Translations under genes and position numbers: made by a program | Shown: piece after piece, positions 11,801-23,034 of the stretch | How the letters are laid out: every line of letters begins with the position of its first letter | How positions within the stretch are numbered: the first letter of the stretch is position 1 | NCBI GenBank assembly: GCA_026413225.1 | Contig: CM048552.1 | Location: 134,243,053-134,307,052 of the forward strand | DNA length: 64,000 nt | DNA from: Otis tarda | Taxonomy: Eukaryota; Chordata; Aves; Otidiformes; Otididae | Direction of reading: 5' to 3' | The notes under the pieces: model-generated | What the model was told of the DNA's origin: nothing | Seen by the model: only the letters and a program-made list of their open reading frames with translations | The model's database searches: none

Positions 11801-14800
11801 TAATTTTCATGATGCACATCAATCCCTCAGTCTCTGCATTAATTGCAAAATTGGAATTGGAAAGGGGACCTTTCCATTGATGTCTGCGGAAAGAGATTTT
11901 CACCTGGGCTGATCATTCCTTTTAAATTTTGTTTCCAATTCTAAAAATGTAATTAGCCCAGAATAAAGTTATTTTTCTCAAAATATGACAATAGAGCAAC
12001 AATGATAGGCCTGTAGTTACACTTAACATGCTAAATATTGTCTTGTATGTGTTGCCTACTTTTCCAGCCTTGGGCGTCATCTGTGAGACTGTAGTGATAA
12101 GACAGAGCGTCTCTTTGGGGAAGCAAAGTAGACACCCTAAGTCACTATGAGTCTTGACGACTCTACATCATGGTGGGATCCTCTCATCCTCTGTCTGTCT
12201 CATCTGACCTTTTGCTGCGTTCTGCTTCCTCTTCTGCTGAGTGCACTTTATTATATTCAGAACAATGGTGGGTGGAGTGTTATGCCTGCCAGAGAAATAT
12301 TCTTATGGAGTCCAGCTTGGCAGAAAGATTCACAAGTAATTATCTGTTGAAATGTGTTTACTGTATTTGCTTTGATCCCTCAATAACAAAAGACAATTAA
12401 AATCAAGGAAGTCAATGTTGCTTGCATCAAAGGTCATGGAAGATGCAGATCTGCACAAAACATTCCTAATAGCACACATTTTCCAAGCCTCAGGTAGTCC
12501 CTTGGATATGGAATAATGTTGAATAAAAGAGTGACAGGCCCTCTCCCTAAGATCAAGAGACTTATGTCCAGATTGCTTCAGGCCAAGCCACCAGGCTAGC
12601 ATTTATGAGCAGGTTGGCCGAATCTGGGCTATGTAGTATTTGGCCAGACATCTCCTCTAAACTCCATGTGATGTTCCTGTGGCTTTAAGTAGTAATTATC
12701 CCTTTTTATGAGTTTTTAAACATCATCATCCTTAATTACTTAATTATTAGATCATAATTATGCATGTACCATGCCTTGGAGCATGGCAGGAAGACATTTG
12801 TGCATGTTTGAAGATGCAAAGCCTTCTTGTAGACTATCCTAAAGCTCTGTGTGAGGGGAATTGGGGAATCCCCTTGCTACAGTCTTATTCATTGATAATC
12901 TCTGGAATTAACTATTTCCAGAACTGTACCTGCGTGTTGCCTTGGAATGAGCTAACTAGAGTGGTCCAAAATGGGGCAAGGGAGCATGGTAACCGTGAAT
13001 TAGGGCAGAGGAGCAGAGATCCAATACTCAAAACTCTCTGACTATCTCTTTTGTATTTAACAATCTAGAGGTATCCTCAGTTCCTTGTCAATCCTGAAAA
13101 AAACTTGATTAAGACCTGCTTATTAGATTAAAACCTGCTTCTTAGTGTCTTTTATGGAGCATCAATAACTATTTTTTGAAAACCTGAAAATATTTTAGTA
13201 CATGTCCAGCTCTTTAAGATTTGGTACCTGTCAGATAAGGACTGATCTTATTCCTGAAGAGCTTTCTGTCAAAGTGAAGATATCACAAGAGTAAGAGTTA
13301 AAGATTTAGGTACAGATCATGTATTTTGCTTTTTTTTTTTTTGCAGTGTTTTAAAACTCGTTGAAAACGTGATATTAAGTTACCTACTATTTTCTAACCT
13401 GTCACAGCAGTGATATATTCCCAGAAGTTTTTTAGCTAATTAAGGTTTCATTTCCTTTGGACTCATGTCTGCCTGTTTTCTTTACTTTTAACAATTTCTT
13501 ATTTTTAATAAGTAAATGCTATTTCAGAATCTAAATAGTGTTCACTGTTTATATCAGAAATTCTTCTATCAAATTTCCCCACTGCACTTAAAGATGAACC
13601 TAGCAATTGACGTGAACGTAAGAATATCTCATTATTTCACTTGTTTCTTGTCTTTTCCCTTTTCTTTTAAATGGCATAGATTTGCTCACTGTTCCTTGAC
13701 TGCTCCCCTGGGTCTAGATGTTTTTGCTATGAATAGCCTGGCCAAAAGGCAGTGCTAGAGGCATAAGTTCATGGTGTATTCATCAAATACCACCAACAGA
13801 GTAACTCCCAGATGGATGAGAAGGTCTCTCAGAGCTGTTGTGACATTACAAAATCCTCTGTAAAACCATATGGTTTATATGGCCAAGTGAACTCTTCCAC
13901 TGTACAATGCCATGTCTGGTGGGTGATCCATCAGGCTTTCTGTGTTAGCTGAACACAGCTGCAGCATCTTACACTTGGGAGCAGATGTAGGGAACAGCAG
14001 ACAGTGGTCTGAGACATAAAAAACAGGTTTGTATTGGGTCTGATACCAGCAGGCTCAGAGATGAACGAAGGCCAGGGCACACTCTGAGCCTCTTCAGAAC
14101 TCCTCCTGTCCTTTCAGAAGCTTTGGTGGCATCTGGTTTTCTGAACCCTGATGTCTGCAGTGGATGGGCATTAGAGATAAGTAGATTTTTCACATAGGTG
14201 TCTGACCAGATGATGATGGATCGGAAGTGTTCATTTGATCTTGGTGCGCAGGCGGATAGAGCTGGGGTAGAGCTATCAACCTGGAGATGAAAACTCTTTA
14301 CAAAAGCCAGTTGGAGAGGCCATCTTTTATTTTGTTCTCAATAGCAAATGCAGGGTGAGGTTGACAAACTGTGTTTAGGTTTAAACATTATTGATAGGAA
14401 TAGGATGTAAGAGAGACAGGAAACAAGGGGTTTCTTGGAAAAGCACAGAAGTGCTTTTCTGTTTTCAGTGTGAAAAAAAAATCATCCTGTTAGAGCTAGA
14501 GCTGAATTTTGTGATATACATACTTTACAGTATACATTTACTTCTCTAAACATCTGTAAGAGGGAGATCATTAATTCCCCCTGCTGATGTCAAGGAACTG
14601 ATTTACCCTTTTATTGGCCTAGGGTTTGTGAATGTTAAAGCAGTGAAAGCGAATGTAAATAATAAATATTTCATCCCCAAACTTTAAGTTGCAACAGATG
14701 GGCTTTTTTTTTCAGATTTACTGAGTTGTTACCCTAAAGTGTCCTCAAATAGGTCTAAATCCTGAATTAACTTGTGGGGCTTTGCTATCTTTGTAAACCA

Positions 14801-17800
14801 CTGTGTGCATGCTCTCAGGGTGTTCACTGCAAGGTCCGTTGTGCTGAACCTTGTTCTCAGACCATCTGCATATATTACTCCAAGGATGTTGCTTAAGGGT
14901 GTTACAGAAGTAAGCGGAGAGACCACCTGTAGAAAATAAATGTATAAACCCCTCTATTGTCACCCTCTTGCTGTCATACCTCCCACAATGTGGTTTCAGT
15001 TTGCCCAGGACTTGTATCAAAATTTACTCCCTCTGAATCTCTTTGCTACTTCTCTGTCTGTTATCTCTGATCTATTAGCTGCCTTTATTTGTGAAAATGT
15101 CTGTATGGGGAGTGGGAGTCTCAGCTGGGTGAAGGCAGTTGTTCCAAGGAATTTTTACTGCTGAAAGTTACTGCAAAAAGCTGCTTGCTTTTTTTTTTTT
15201 TTTTATCAAGACAGTAAGAGGCAGGGAGGGTGAATACAGGTATATTTAAGCTATCTTGTGTTTCTGGCCTGGCCTTGGAGTTCCTTGCTGGCCTTGAGGA
15301 GCAGGATGTTTCTCGGTATACTCTGGCCATACCCACTGGGCCAAGAGTCTGGGACTTGGGCAAAGAAATTGTTCCTAGGGAATTGTTTCTGCTTATTTCA
15401 AGGCCTCATCTCCCTGACAGGACATCAGAACTAGGAAGCAAGAAACATCTGAGCCCTGGAACTTGTCCAGGTGCTGGAACTTGAGGTTTTCTGTATTACT
15501 TTTAACTAAGAGGTTTTTTTGAGTAGACTGGATATGATTAAAATGTCTAGGAAAAGGTCAAAGGCTAATTTACATTTTAGGTAAATCTATTTGGTTGTCA
15601 GACTAGTTTCTGTAGCCCTGTTATGACAGACTAAGTCATGTCTACAGTTCTACTGACTGCTTATGTTGGTGAAGTCTAGCCTGATGTCTGAAGTGCAAAG
15701 ATGAAACTAATCTTGCATTTTCCACTTCTATCACAAAGCCTGCCTAGCTCAAAGAAGTGTCATGGTGAGCTGGGTGAAGCTCTCCAGAAGCACTTGAAGG
15801 TGATCCTGTGGTAAGGACCACTTCAGAAAATATCCTTGCATGAATTCAGATTTAACTGACCAGGCCTGTAACATGTATTTACGCTTTGACCTCTGAGAAT
15901 GCAACAGTAACTCTTCTAAATGAGTGTTTTCTCAACTCACAGATGTTTTCGGATGCTATTTTCATCATTATAAGGCTGTGTCAGATCTCCCTGATGTCTT
16001 GTAGCTGCTCTGCTGCCACCATCCACCCTGCAGGCTCTTTAATTTATTGCTGTAGGACTCTACAGTACTAGATGAGAAAAAAAAAGGAAATGTTTAAAGC
16101 ACAAGCTGTGTTGTTGCTCTTCCTTGTGGAAATATCTAACATCTTGTTCTGATGGAAGAGTAGTTGCCAGTTGGTGCTACCTTGTTCATCGCAGCAGGAG
16201 CAGAGAGATGTATGCAGCAGGAGCAGATAAGGCTCTTCAACTTGCTCAAGACATTACCACAGACTGCAAAGTTGAGGATATTGATATCATCTACAGTCAC
16301 ATCTTTCTCCTAAGAAATTCTAAGCTTGATGTGCATAATAAAACAAATGTCTATTCACCAACAAGTCGGTGCAAGCTGTGCATACCCTTAACTCCCAGGG
16401 TGATTTAGCAACAGTGCTAGGTGTACTGGAGAAAATGAGAACCTATTATCATTTTCTTCTTTACAAGCACCCACGAGTTCATCTGTTTTGCTTGCAACCC
16501 ATTCAAGATTCAGCAGTCTGGATACTCACTGTGCTTTGCAGTTATATCTCCCTTTCTTTCTGTACAGTAGCAGAGGATGAAGTGTCAGATTTAATGTAGA
16601 CACTGAATTGCTGAATCCATCCTCTTGGTATCTACTTCCTTCCTTGACCTTGCAAGCTGTTTCAGACATCTGACTTGAACAGGTTGTGATCCTCACTGTT
16701 GGGGATTAAAATGAGCGATTCGGTGCAAGGGTTTTCCTGGAATGTCCTTTAACATCAGACATACTTAAACACCAGCCAGCCCATATTTCTCAGTCAGTTT
16801 AGAGGCAAGGTCCTTGCTACAACAATAGATTTGAAGGATGTCATCTGGTCCCTGGTCAGATCTCCCCCGCTCCCTCGTTCTCTCTCTCCTTCGTCTCCTC
16901 TCCTCTTTTCCCCTGCTATTTTTTCCCTTTCTTCTCCTTAATCATGAGACCTCTTTTATCTCTCTGTTCAACTCCCCTCATTTTTCTGCAGAAAGAAACA
17001 AGTACTTGAAAGTCACAAGTGAAATAAAGGCTTGTGAATGCTATTATATGCCTCTGAAATTAAAGTTTGATTATCATTCCAGTTGTATCCTCATTAAAAG
17101 TTATGTAAACACAGATGGATGTGAAGACAAGCAGACACAGAGCTTCCATTATTGTAGATAAATATGAATTAGAGGAATCCAGGGAGAGGTCTTGCTCTCT
17201 GGATCAGGGACCATGTAGGTTAGGCTCCTCAAAAGCTGGAGTTACACAAACATGTGAAGGAAGCACTGAAACCACAGAAACACCAATTTATTCATATTTG
17301 GGATAACTAAAGCTGTCGTTCAGCACAGCAGCCATCCCCACAGTGGTTTTCTGTCTTTCCTTGCATTAGGTATTATAAATATTAATTTGAAAAGGGTGAC
17401 AAGGGAGCTGCACTCTTCATGAGGTTGGGGTCTTCAAAGACAGAGCAATTCAAAGGTGTGTTCATCACCCAAAAGTCCAAACAAAAATGTTTACGATTTT
17501 TATCTGCCTTTTGCTGACAGCGCTCCTCCTGCTGTGTGCCGTGGCTGAGAACAGAACCGGTGGATATTGTGGTTCATATTTGCTAAAGCTAAGACTATGC
17601 CTGCCCTTCAGCCAAGGGTGTGTTTGTAGCTTGTGTAGACCTTCCCTAGTGAACTTTAAGCTAGCTAGATTGGGTACGGATAGCAGTTTTGCCACCGCAG
17701 CCTGCAGCGCAGTAGAGGCACAGCACCCAGTCAGGCTGGCCCGCTTCTCAGGCAGGTTTTTGAGCCCACGCTGAGCTTTAGGTTTGCTGCAGCAAGTAAA

Positions 17801-20800
17801 CAATTAGGCTAATTTAAGGGTAGCTAAAGTGTAACCTTATGAGATGGAGGGTTCTGGCTGCTGCGAGGGCTGGCTCTGGAGGTGGCTGGCTGGCACTGCC
17901 CCCATCGCTCCCTAGCACCGTTTTGGTAGAGTCTTGTCACGCTCTGAATCTGAGACTCTGCAGATTGGATTTTGCATATATTTCTAAATTTGATCAATCC
18001 AACTTAGCACTTGGTGTGATGTTTCAAGCATTCTGCTATTTGATAGAAGTTTCTGATGCCAGGAGCCATTATACTAAACATTGTTTTATTTTTAAAAAAA
18101 ATTACTTGATAATTAATTTAATAATGTGTACTGAATGACCTCAAATTGCCATATAATTGCTGTGTCATAAGTGTATTATTAAATCTAAGTTAGATTCTTG
18201 TTTGCAATATTTGAGATAATTGACCCAATTTTTCTTTTTCTATGCAATTTTCAAGAAAACAAAAGCTCCTCTGTGTGTGGATTACTTAGAGGAAATGTAC
18301 AGATCTGCTCGTAGAATCATCTTACAAATACTTACTTAATGACCTTCATTGGGAATTATGTTATTTCCCTCAACACTGCACCATGCTGAAGCTTGAAATT
18401 ATGCAGAGTTCTCAAGTGCAAAGTATCTGGTGAAACAATACTTTATTTGAGGTACAGGCAATGAACTGCCTTGATTGATCTCAAATTCTAACTTTGCAAT
18501 CTGAGACTGATCAATTTAATTGCAGATTATTTAGGGAATCTCCTCACAAACTTTCCGTGATCTGAGTAGTCCTATTGATTTATGGCTTACAGTTGTATTA
18601 AAAGGCCTGAAATATCTTCCCTTTGTGTTTTGTTACATTTCTCCAAATGAAGATGTTTCTTGTCTGAGGTGTTTCCTTTTAGTTTTGACTGGTAAATAGT
18701 GACACTAGTCTGGACCTATCTGCAGGTATAAGTTATTTTCAGATAGCTGAAGGAATTTACTGTCTCACCTGTGAAAGAATTTCAGCTTGAAGGATATGAG
18801 TTGTTCAGTGTTGTCAAGAAATTCTTCTGTTTCTTGGGTGTGTATGCATGCAAGAAATGTGTAAGCTAAATATGGTGCTATTTTTTGAGTGCTAGTCATA
18901 TGTATTCACCTTTTTTCTCTTTATTTGCTGGGAAGCCCAAGTATAGAACCTGCAATGCACCATGGTAAGCAGTTCTGGTAAATAAGCTGCACTTGGGCTG
19001 CATATTCCATCTTAAAAATTAGTGGAAAGTACCAAGAAACAATGATTAAACTGTTCTTAGAAATATCTACCAAGTTCTGGGTCTTTTATATGTTCTCTTC
19101 CATCACAAAAACAGGGTATGGGAATCAATGAATCAGGGTTTCTGTGCAATGTATGTGAGACTGTTACTTTGGAATAGACTCATATGCCTAAAATATTATT
19201 GAAGACATTATACATAATGTTTTCAGATAAATAGATTTAAACTTCTTTTCATCTGTGTTGTTCACTCATTTGAGACATCAGTGTTGATCAATATTTGAAG
19301 TAGACTTAACTAAAACAAATTTTTAAGCTCTTCTTGCAAAAAGCCGACTCATGGCCACAATATTAATCTATTAGCTCACCCAAAGGTGAAACAAATGTTT
19401 GAATTCTGGGTTCATTACACAGTATTTAGCCTTGTTGATGTCAATGGAGCTGCTTATTCAGCTGCAAAAGCAGAGTCAAGTAAATAGTCATATAAATTGT
19501 ATTTAAGTACTTTTAAATACAGTGCTAAATTTGAAAAGAAATACAAACCTGAGCCATACACAGAACTGAGCAGGTGGTTCTACAACAGCAAACTGAGAAA
19601 AAATAAGAGACTAGAATGTGAGTATTATTAGCTCCTGTTCATATATTAAACGAAGACAGGGCACAGTCTTAGGAGGTGTCTGGTCAGATGGCAAGTCTGT
19701 TCACTGTTGTTGCAAGCAGCCAGCAATATAATCTCAACATACTTCTGGGTTATGAGCTCTAACACAAAAGTATTTAAATTGTTCTCAGTGCAGCAGTAGG
19801 CAGGAAAAATCATAAGAAAGCTGTGTGAGGAGCAGGGCTAGGATGGTGCTGGAGGGAGCACTGATTCATATCCTGAATTGGAGGAGAGAGACATGAGCAA
19901 TAGGAAAAGAGATGGGGACAGCAGTGCAGACGCTGAAAACGCTGTTTCCCAAAAAGAATCCATCATCAGAGTTGCTCTGCTGTCCTATCAACTGATTACC
20001 CTTGCTTTGCCTTTGGTTTCACTAAGAACTTTGAGCTAGATTTAAAGCCCTTTGCAGTTAACAAAAGGGTTTGTTCCTTTGCTAGTCTTTGTGTCCAAGT
20101 CCTAAGGTATTTTTTGTCTTCTGCCTGCAGCATCTAACTTGCTCTTGTAAACAAGTTTGATTCAGTGCCTGAGGGTCAGTTCAGTCTTCCTGCCAAAAAG
20201 CTCACTGAAGCCAGAGGTGGGTGAACTTTTCTGATAAACGGTTTGCTTTTGAGAGAGATGCAAGTTTGGTCTTTCCAAAAGTATTTGTAATTCAGAGTTG
20301 AACTTGGTAAGTAACAAACTAAAACATACATAAAATATTATTGAAGTGTTTCCCTCCAACATGTCCAAAACCAACAGCCTTGATTTTCTAGTGCTAGATT
20401 GCTAAGAGTCCCTTAAGTACAGTTCATGGGTCTTACAGGGGTGGAAAGGCCATCACCACCCTCACTGTGAAACTGAGGATGTGAGACCCCTTGGGTCTGA
20501 ATCGCTTTCCTTCTTGATTTAGAGCAGAGACCTGAGCTACGCTCTTGTTCTCAGAAACGTGCCTTCCTTGTTGAATTGCAGAACATACCTCCATAGGTGC
20601 TTTTCACTCTCCCCACTGAAGCTGTTTTGCTTCATGTAAGCAGTTAAACACTCACTGGGCTGGCGGGAGAAATTCCATAGCTGGTATTCAAGAACCTCAC
20701 TGTTGCTCCTGGGCTTTCCCTTGCTTCTGCCAACTTATGAATTGGGGAGGTGATGCCTGTGAGAAGGACAGAAGCAGTCTGGCTGACGGCCGGAGGGAAG

Positions 20801-21595
20801 GCGTGCTCCAGGTGCCTGCTCTGACTGGTGAATTTTTGCACCAGCCCTGCCAGGGGATCAGAGCAGCTCATTCCTGAACTGTGCTGGAGATGGGCTGTGT
20901 AAATATCCCACTCACCATGCTCTAGGGCATGAGGGCATGTACTGCTTCTTGCCTGTTTTGTGAGTCCAGGTCTGTGTTCCAGACAATGATCCCATAAATG
21001 AGAGATGCTGATGGCCAGGCACTCCCTCTGGTTAACTGCAGGTCAACAGAAAGTTATTATCATGCAGTCCTGAGAGTAAAGTGGTTACTTTTTTTTCATC
21101 CCTTATGCTGAAGCAATGCATCCGAGGCTAAAGCATATTCATTTATTTTAGCAGGCTTTCAGCTCCTGCAAGGAGATAAGTGTTAGTATCAGAAGGGAAA
21201 TGGAGACATTAAATGAGGTCAAGGTGACCGTACACAAGCATCGTTAATTTAAAACGTTAATTTAAAATGAGGAATGAAATAGTTAAAGTATTTTAATGGT
21301 AAACTACAGTACAGACACAGAATGCCCCTTGTAGCGTGAGGCCTGTGAAACTGTGTGGATATTGCTGGCAGCCTGGGTGAGGGAAGCTATGAGGAGGGGG
21401 AGAAGCAGGTACATAGAGAGAGGAGGTTTTTCACACCCAGTTCAAAGAGGTGAAATTCCTGCTGTCCTTGTACGAACCACTGTGGGATGAGTGGGGGAGA
21501 AAGCTGAAAAATAAGGAATAGATTGCCTTCACAAAACAAGTGGCAAAAGACAAAGCCAAAAACAATACAGTTACATATATATTTTAAAAACATAA

Positions 21596-21602
21596 TGACT
21601 CA
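21596..21602. promoter_or_regulatory. AP-1 consensus motif TGACTCA
   Basis: This is an exact TGACTCA, about 1.35 kb upstream of the VEGFD start codon and 50 nt upstream of the PIR-like exon. VEGFD is also named FIGF, c-fos-induced growth factor, and AP-1 control is known for the mammalian gene. A 7-mer occurs often by chance; another lies in intron 1 near 29872. Function is inferred only from position. Confidence 0.2.
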
Positions 21603-21652
21603 GTCAACTGAAATAAGCTGTAAAGACTGGACTCAAATAATTTTCTCTGTAG

Positions 21653-21761
21653 TGTCCATTTGTGATGAATACTTAAGAAGGAATTATGCAAGTTAATGAC
21701 AGTTACAGAAGTGTAACTTGTATTCGAGAGAGCTACTGCTTGGATCTCAGAGGTAGGAAAC
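21653..21761 (+). pseudogene. PIR: PIR (pirin) terminal exon homologue, frame broken
   Basis: Pirin is a nuclear iron-binding cupin protein and transcription cofactor. Its human C-terminus runs from GPFVMNT to FERAKTWKSKIGN. Here an acceptor (TTTTCTCTGTAG) is followed by codons for C-P-F-V-M-N-T and then TAA (21674-21676). Continuing in that frame gives E-G-I-x-Q ... Y-R-S, in register with human E-E-I-x-Q ... F-R-N. At 21723 the match resumes in another frame as F-E-R-A-T-A-W-I-S-E-V-G-N. From the P codon to the F codon is 67 nt here against 69 expected, so 2 nt are missing. Human PIR lies directly upstream of VEGFD on the same strand, which supports the call. Either PIR now ends at PFVMNT, about 26 residues short, or the gene is decaying. 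No upstream PIR exon is recognisable in the window. Confidence 0.65.
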
Positions 21762-22016
21762 CAGTGCTCTGAAATATTATGTACGTGACTGTTTTATATT
21801 AACAGCTGCAGAGGCCGATTCTGCAAACTCTAAGCCATGTGAGAGTGGAACTACAGCAATTATATGAGTAGAGCAATGTAGATTTAACATGCATAATTAT
21901 CAGAGCCTTTGTCTATGTTATAATTTTAAATATTAGATCTCCATTTTGGTTTTAAACTGTGGAAATATACAGAGAAAATGCATGCACATCTTGGGACAGA
22001 AATTATGTTTTGCTGC

Positions 22017-22022
22017 AATAAA
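22017..22022 (+). terminator. Poly(A) signal AATAAA (candidate, PIR-like transcript)
   Basis: An AATAAA lies about 340 nt after the in-frame stop of the PIR-like exon, followed by a T-rich stretch. It is one of two candidate 3' ends before VEGFD. Confidence 0.35.
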
Positions 22023-22156
22023 AACAGATTTTTTTTTTCCTTTTATATCTGTAGCTTTGTGAGGTTTCATTAAAAAAAATCAAATCCTGTTTGTTGTCAA
22101 AGATAGTTTTTAACTTTCCTTTTTAAAATCTATTAAGAAAACCACATAAGACATTC

Positions 22157-22162
22157 AATAAA
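22157..22162 (+). terminator. Poly(A) signal AATAAA with strong U-rich downstream element (candidate)
   Basis: This AATAAA is followed within 30 nt by GTCTGTCTC and then by long pyrimidine and T runs to about 22208, a good downstream element. It is the likelier 3' end for a transcript carrying the PIR-like exon, leaving about 780 bp to the VEGFD start codon. Confidence 0.4.
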
Positions 22163-22800
22163 GTCAGTCTGTCTCTTTTCCTTTCCCTCCCTTTTTTTTT
22201 TTTTTTTAAAGAATTAACTTAAAATATGTGTGCTGTGTAAGAACGTGTGCTGAAGTTTCATGTTTCAGGTAATCTTCTTTAAAATAATGGGAGTCTAGAT
22301 TGCATCAGTTAGTTTAAAAACTGCTATGCTATTGGTAGGGACAAAATGGGATTAGAGCCAAAATTTGACTGCGTTACTGCCAAAGTCTGTATCAGATTTA
22401 AGACACATGCTTCTGCAAGCTTCCATGAAGGTTGTGAAAAAAGTTTTAATACAGAGTTGGATTACAGCGCTTGAGCTCAAAACATTGGCCGTTACACTAC
22501 CATCTTAAAAGCCTGCTGTAACACGGAGCACGGAATAGAGCAGATTTCTTATGTTTTCTGGACCACAGATAGATTTTGAATGCCTCTTTGTGTCTTGATG
22601 GAAGATATATTAACTTCATTAACTGGAATCCATACCTGATCACTTGTGAGCGTGTATGTGTATATATACAGATATAGATCTATTTAAACCTTTATCATGA
22701 TTTTCTTTCAAGTGCATCTAAAATCTGCTCTAAGAAATTGCATTCTGTAGATGAACTTACAATTGTTTTGAGCAGTAAAGAGCCAGATATTTACTCCTGG

Positions 22801-22827
22801 ATGTTGGAATCCTTTGTGAGCTTATAA
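22801..22827 (+). other. Upstream ORF 1 (8 codons)
   Basis: ATG at 22801 reads MLESFVSL then TAA, ending 117 nt before the VEGFD ATG. It matters only if the transcript starts upstream of it, which is likely but unproven. Confidence 0.3.
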
Positions 22828-22871
22828 GAGAAATTCTGGAAGCTTTTATTTTCTGTACTGGTGATAGAGAA

Positions 22872-22919
22872 ATGCATTTCGAAACAGACGCCTCTAGCTG
22901 TATGACGACAACTGCGTAG
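22872..22919 (+). other. Upstream ORF 2 (15 codons)
   Basis: ATG at 22872 reads 15 codons (MHFETDASSCMTTTA) and stops at TAG, 25 nt before the VEGFD ATG. The context has A at -3. An ORF this close to the main start could reduce initiation at VEGFD if it lies in the mature 5' UTR. Confidence 0.35.
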
Positions 22920-22944
22920 TAACCTGTGGATTTTAAACATCAGA

Positions 22945-23034
22945 ATGTACAAATCGTGGGCAACTGTGAATATTTTCATAGTTTATTTTCTACATCTGCT
23001 GCAAGGATCTGAGTATGAGAATGGTTCTGTAAAG
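22945..23034 (+). CDS. VEGFD: VEGFD coding exon 1: signal peptide
   Basis: Thirty codons begin [20 protein letters not shown] and end in YENGSVK. They align residue for residue with human exon 1, which begins MYREW and ends HGPVK. The start has A at -3. The donor is AAAG/GTAGGC in phase 0. Residues 8-20 form the hydrophobic core, with cleavage likely after G21. N26-G-S is a glycosylation sequon absent from the human sequence at this place. Confidence 0.95.

Larger units (their letters stand above)
1..21652. other. Non-coding stretch, presumed last intron of PIR plus unassigned DNA
   Basis: I find no intact gene here. Open frames are short, with no recognised protein similarity and no convincing chain of exons. 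If the exon at 21653 is the terminal PIR exon, this stretch would be its preceding intron, on the + strand. It holds a CR1 tail (1144-1300), a 55-bp tandem duplication (2357-2466), an exon-like 75-mer (4342-4416), a tRNA-like relic (6553-6645), a C-rich tract near 8478-8491, a hairpin (8831-8866), a CT-rich tract (about 16855-16945) and several poly(A)/(T) runs. I looked for other pirin motifs (for example those around WVNL and HFVLIAGEP) and found none. Confidence 0.6.
22209..22944 (+). promoter_or_regulatory. VEGFD: VEGFD promoter and 5' UTR region
   Basis: This is the interval between the probable PIR 3' end and the VEGFD start codon. It is AT-rich with no CpG island. A TATA-like run (TGTATATATACA, near 22650-22661) lies about 285 nt upstream of the ATG. 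The transcription start cannot be fixed from sequence. The human 5' UTR is about 0.4 kb, which would place the start near the TATA-like run or slightly upstream. Two short upstream ORFs are listed separately. Confidence 0.4.

Noticed and set aside
17487-17774. Frame starting with a hydrophobic, signal-like stretch (MFTIFICLLLTALLLLCAV)
   Set aside because: Considered as VEGFD exon 1 but it matches no VEGF-D signal peptide. The true exon 1 is at 22945 and matches in full.
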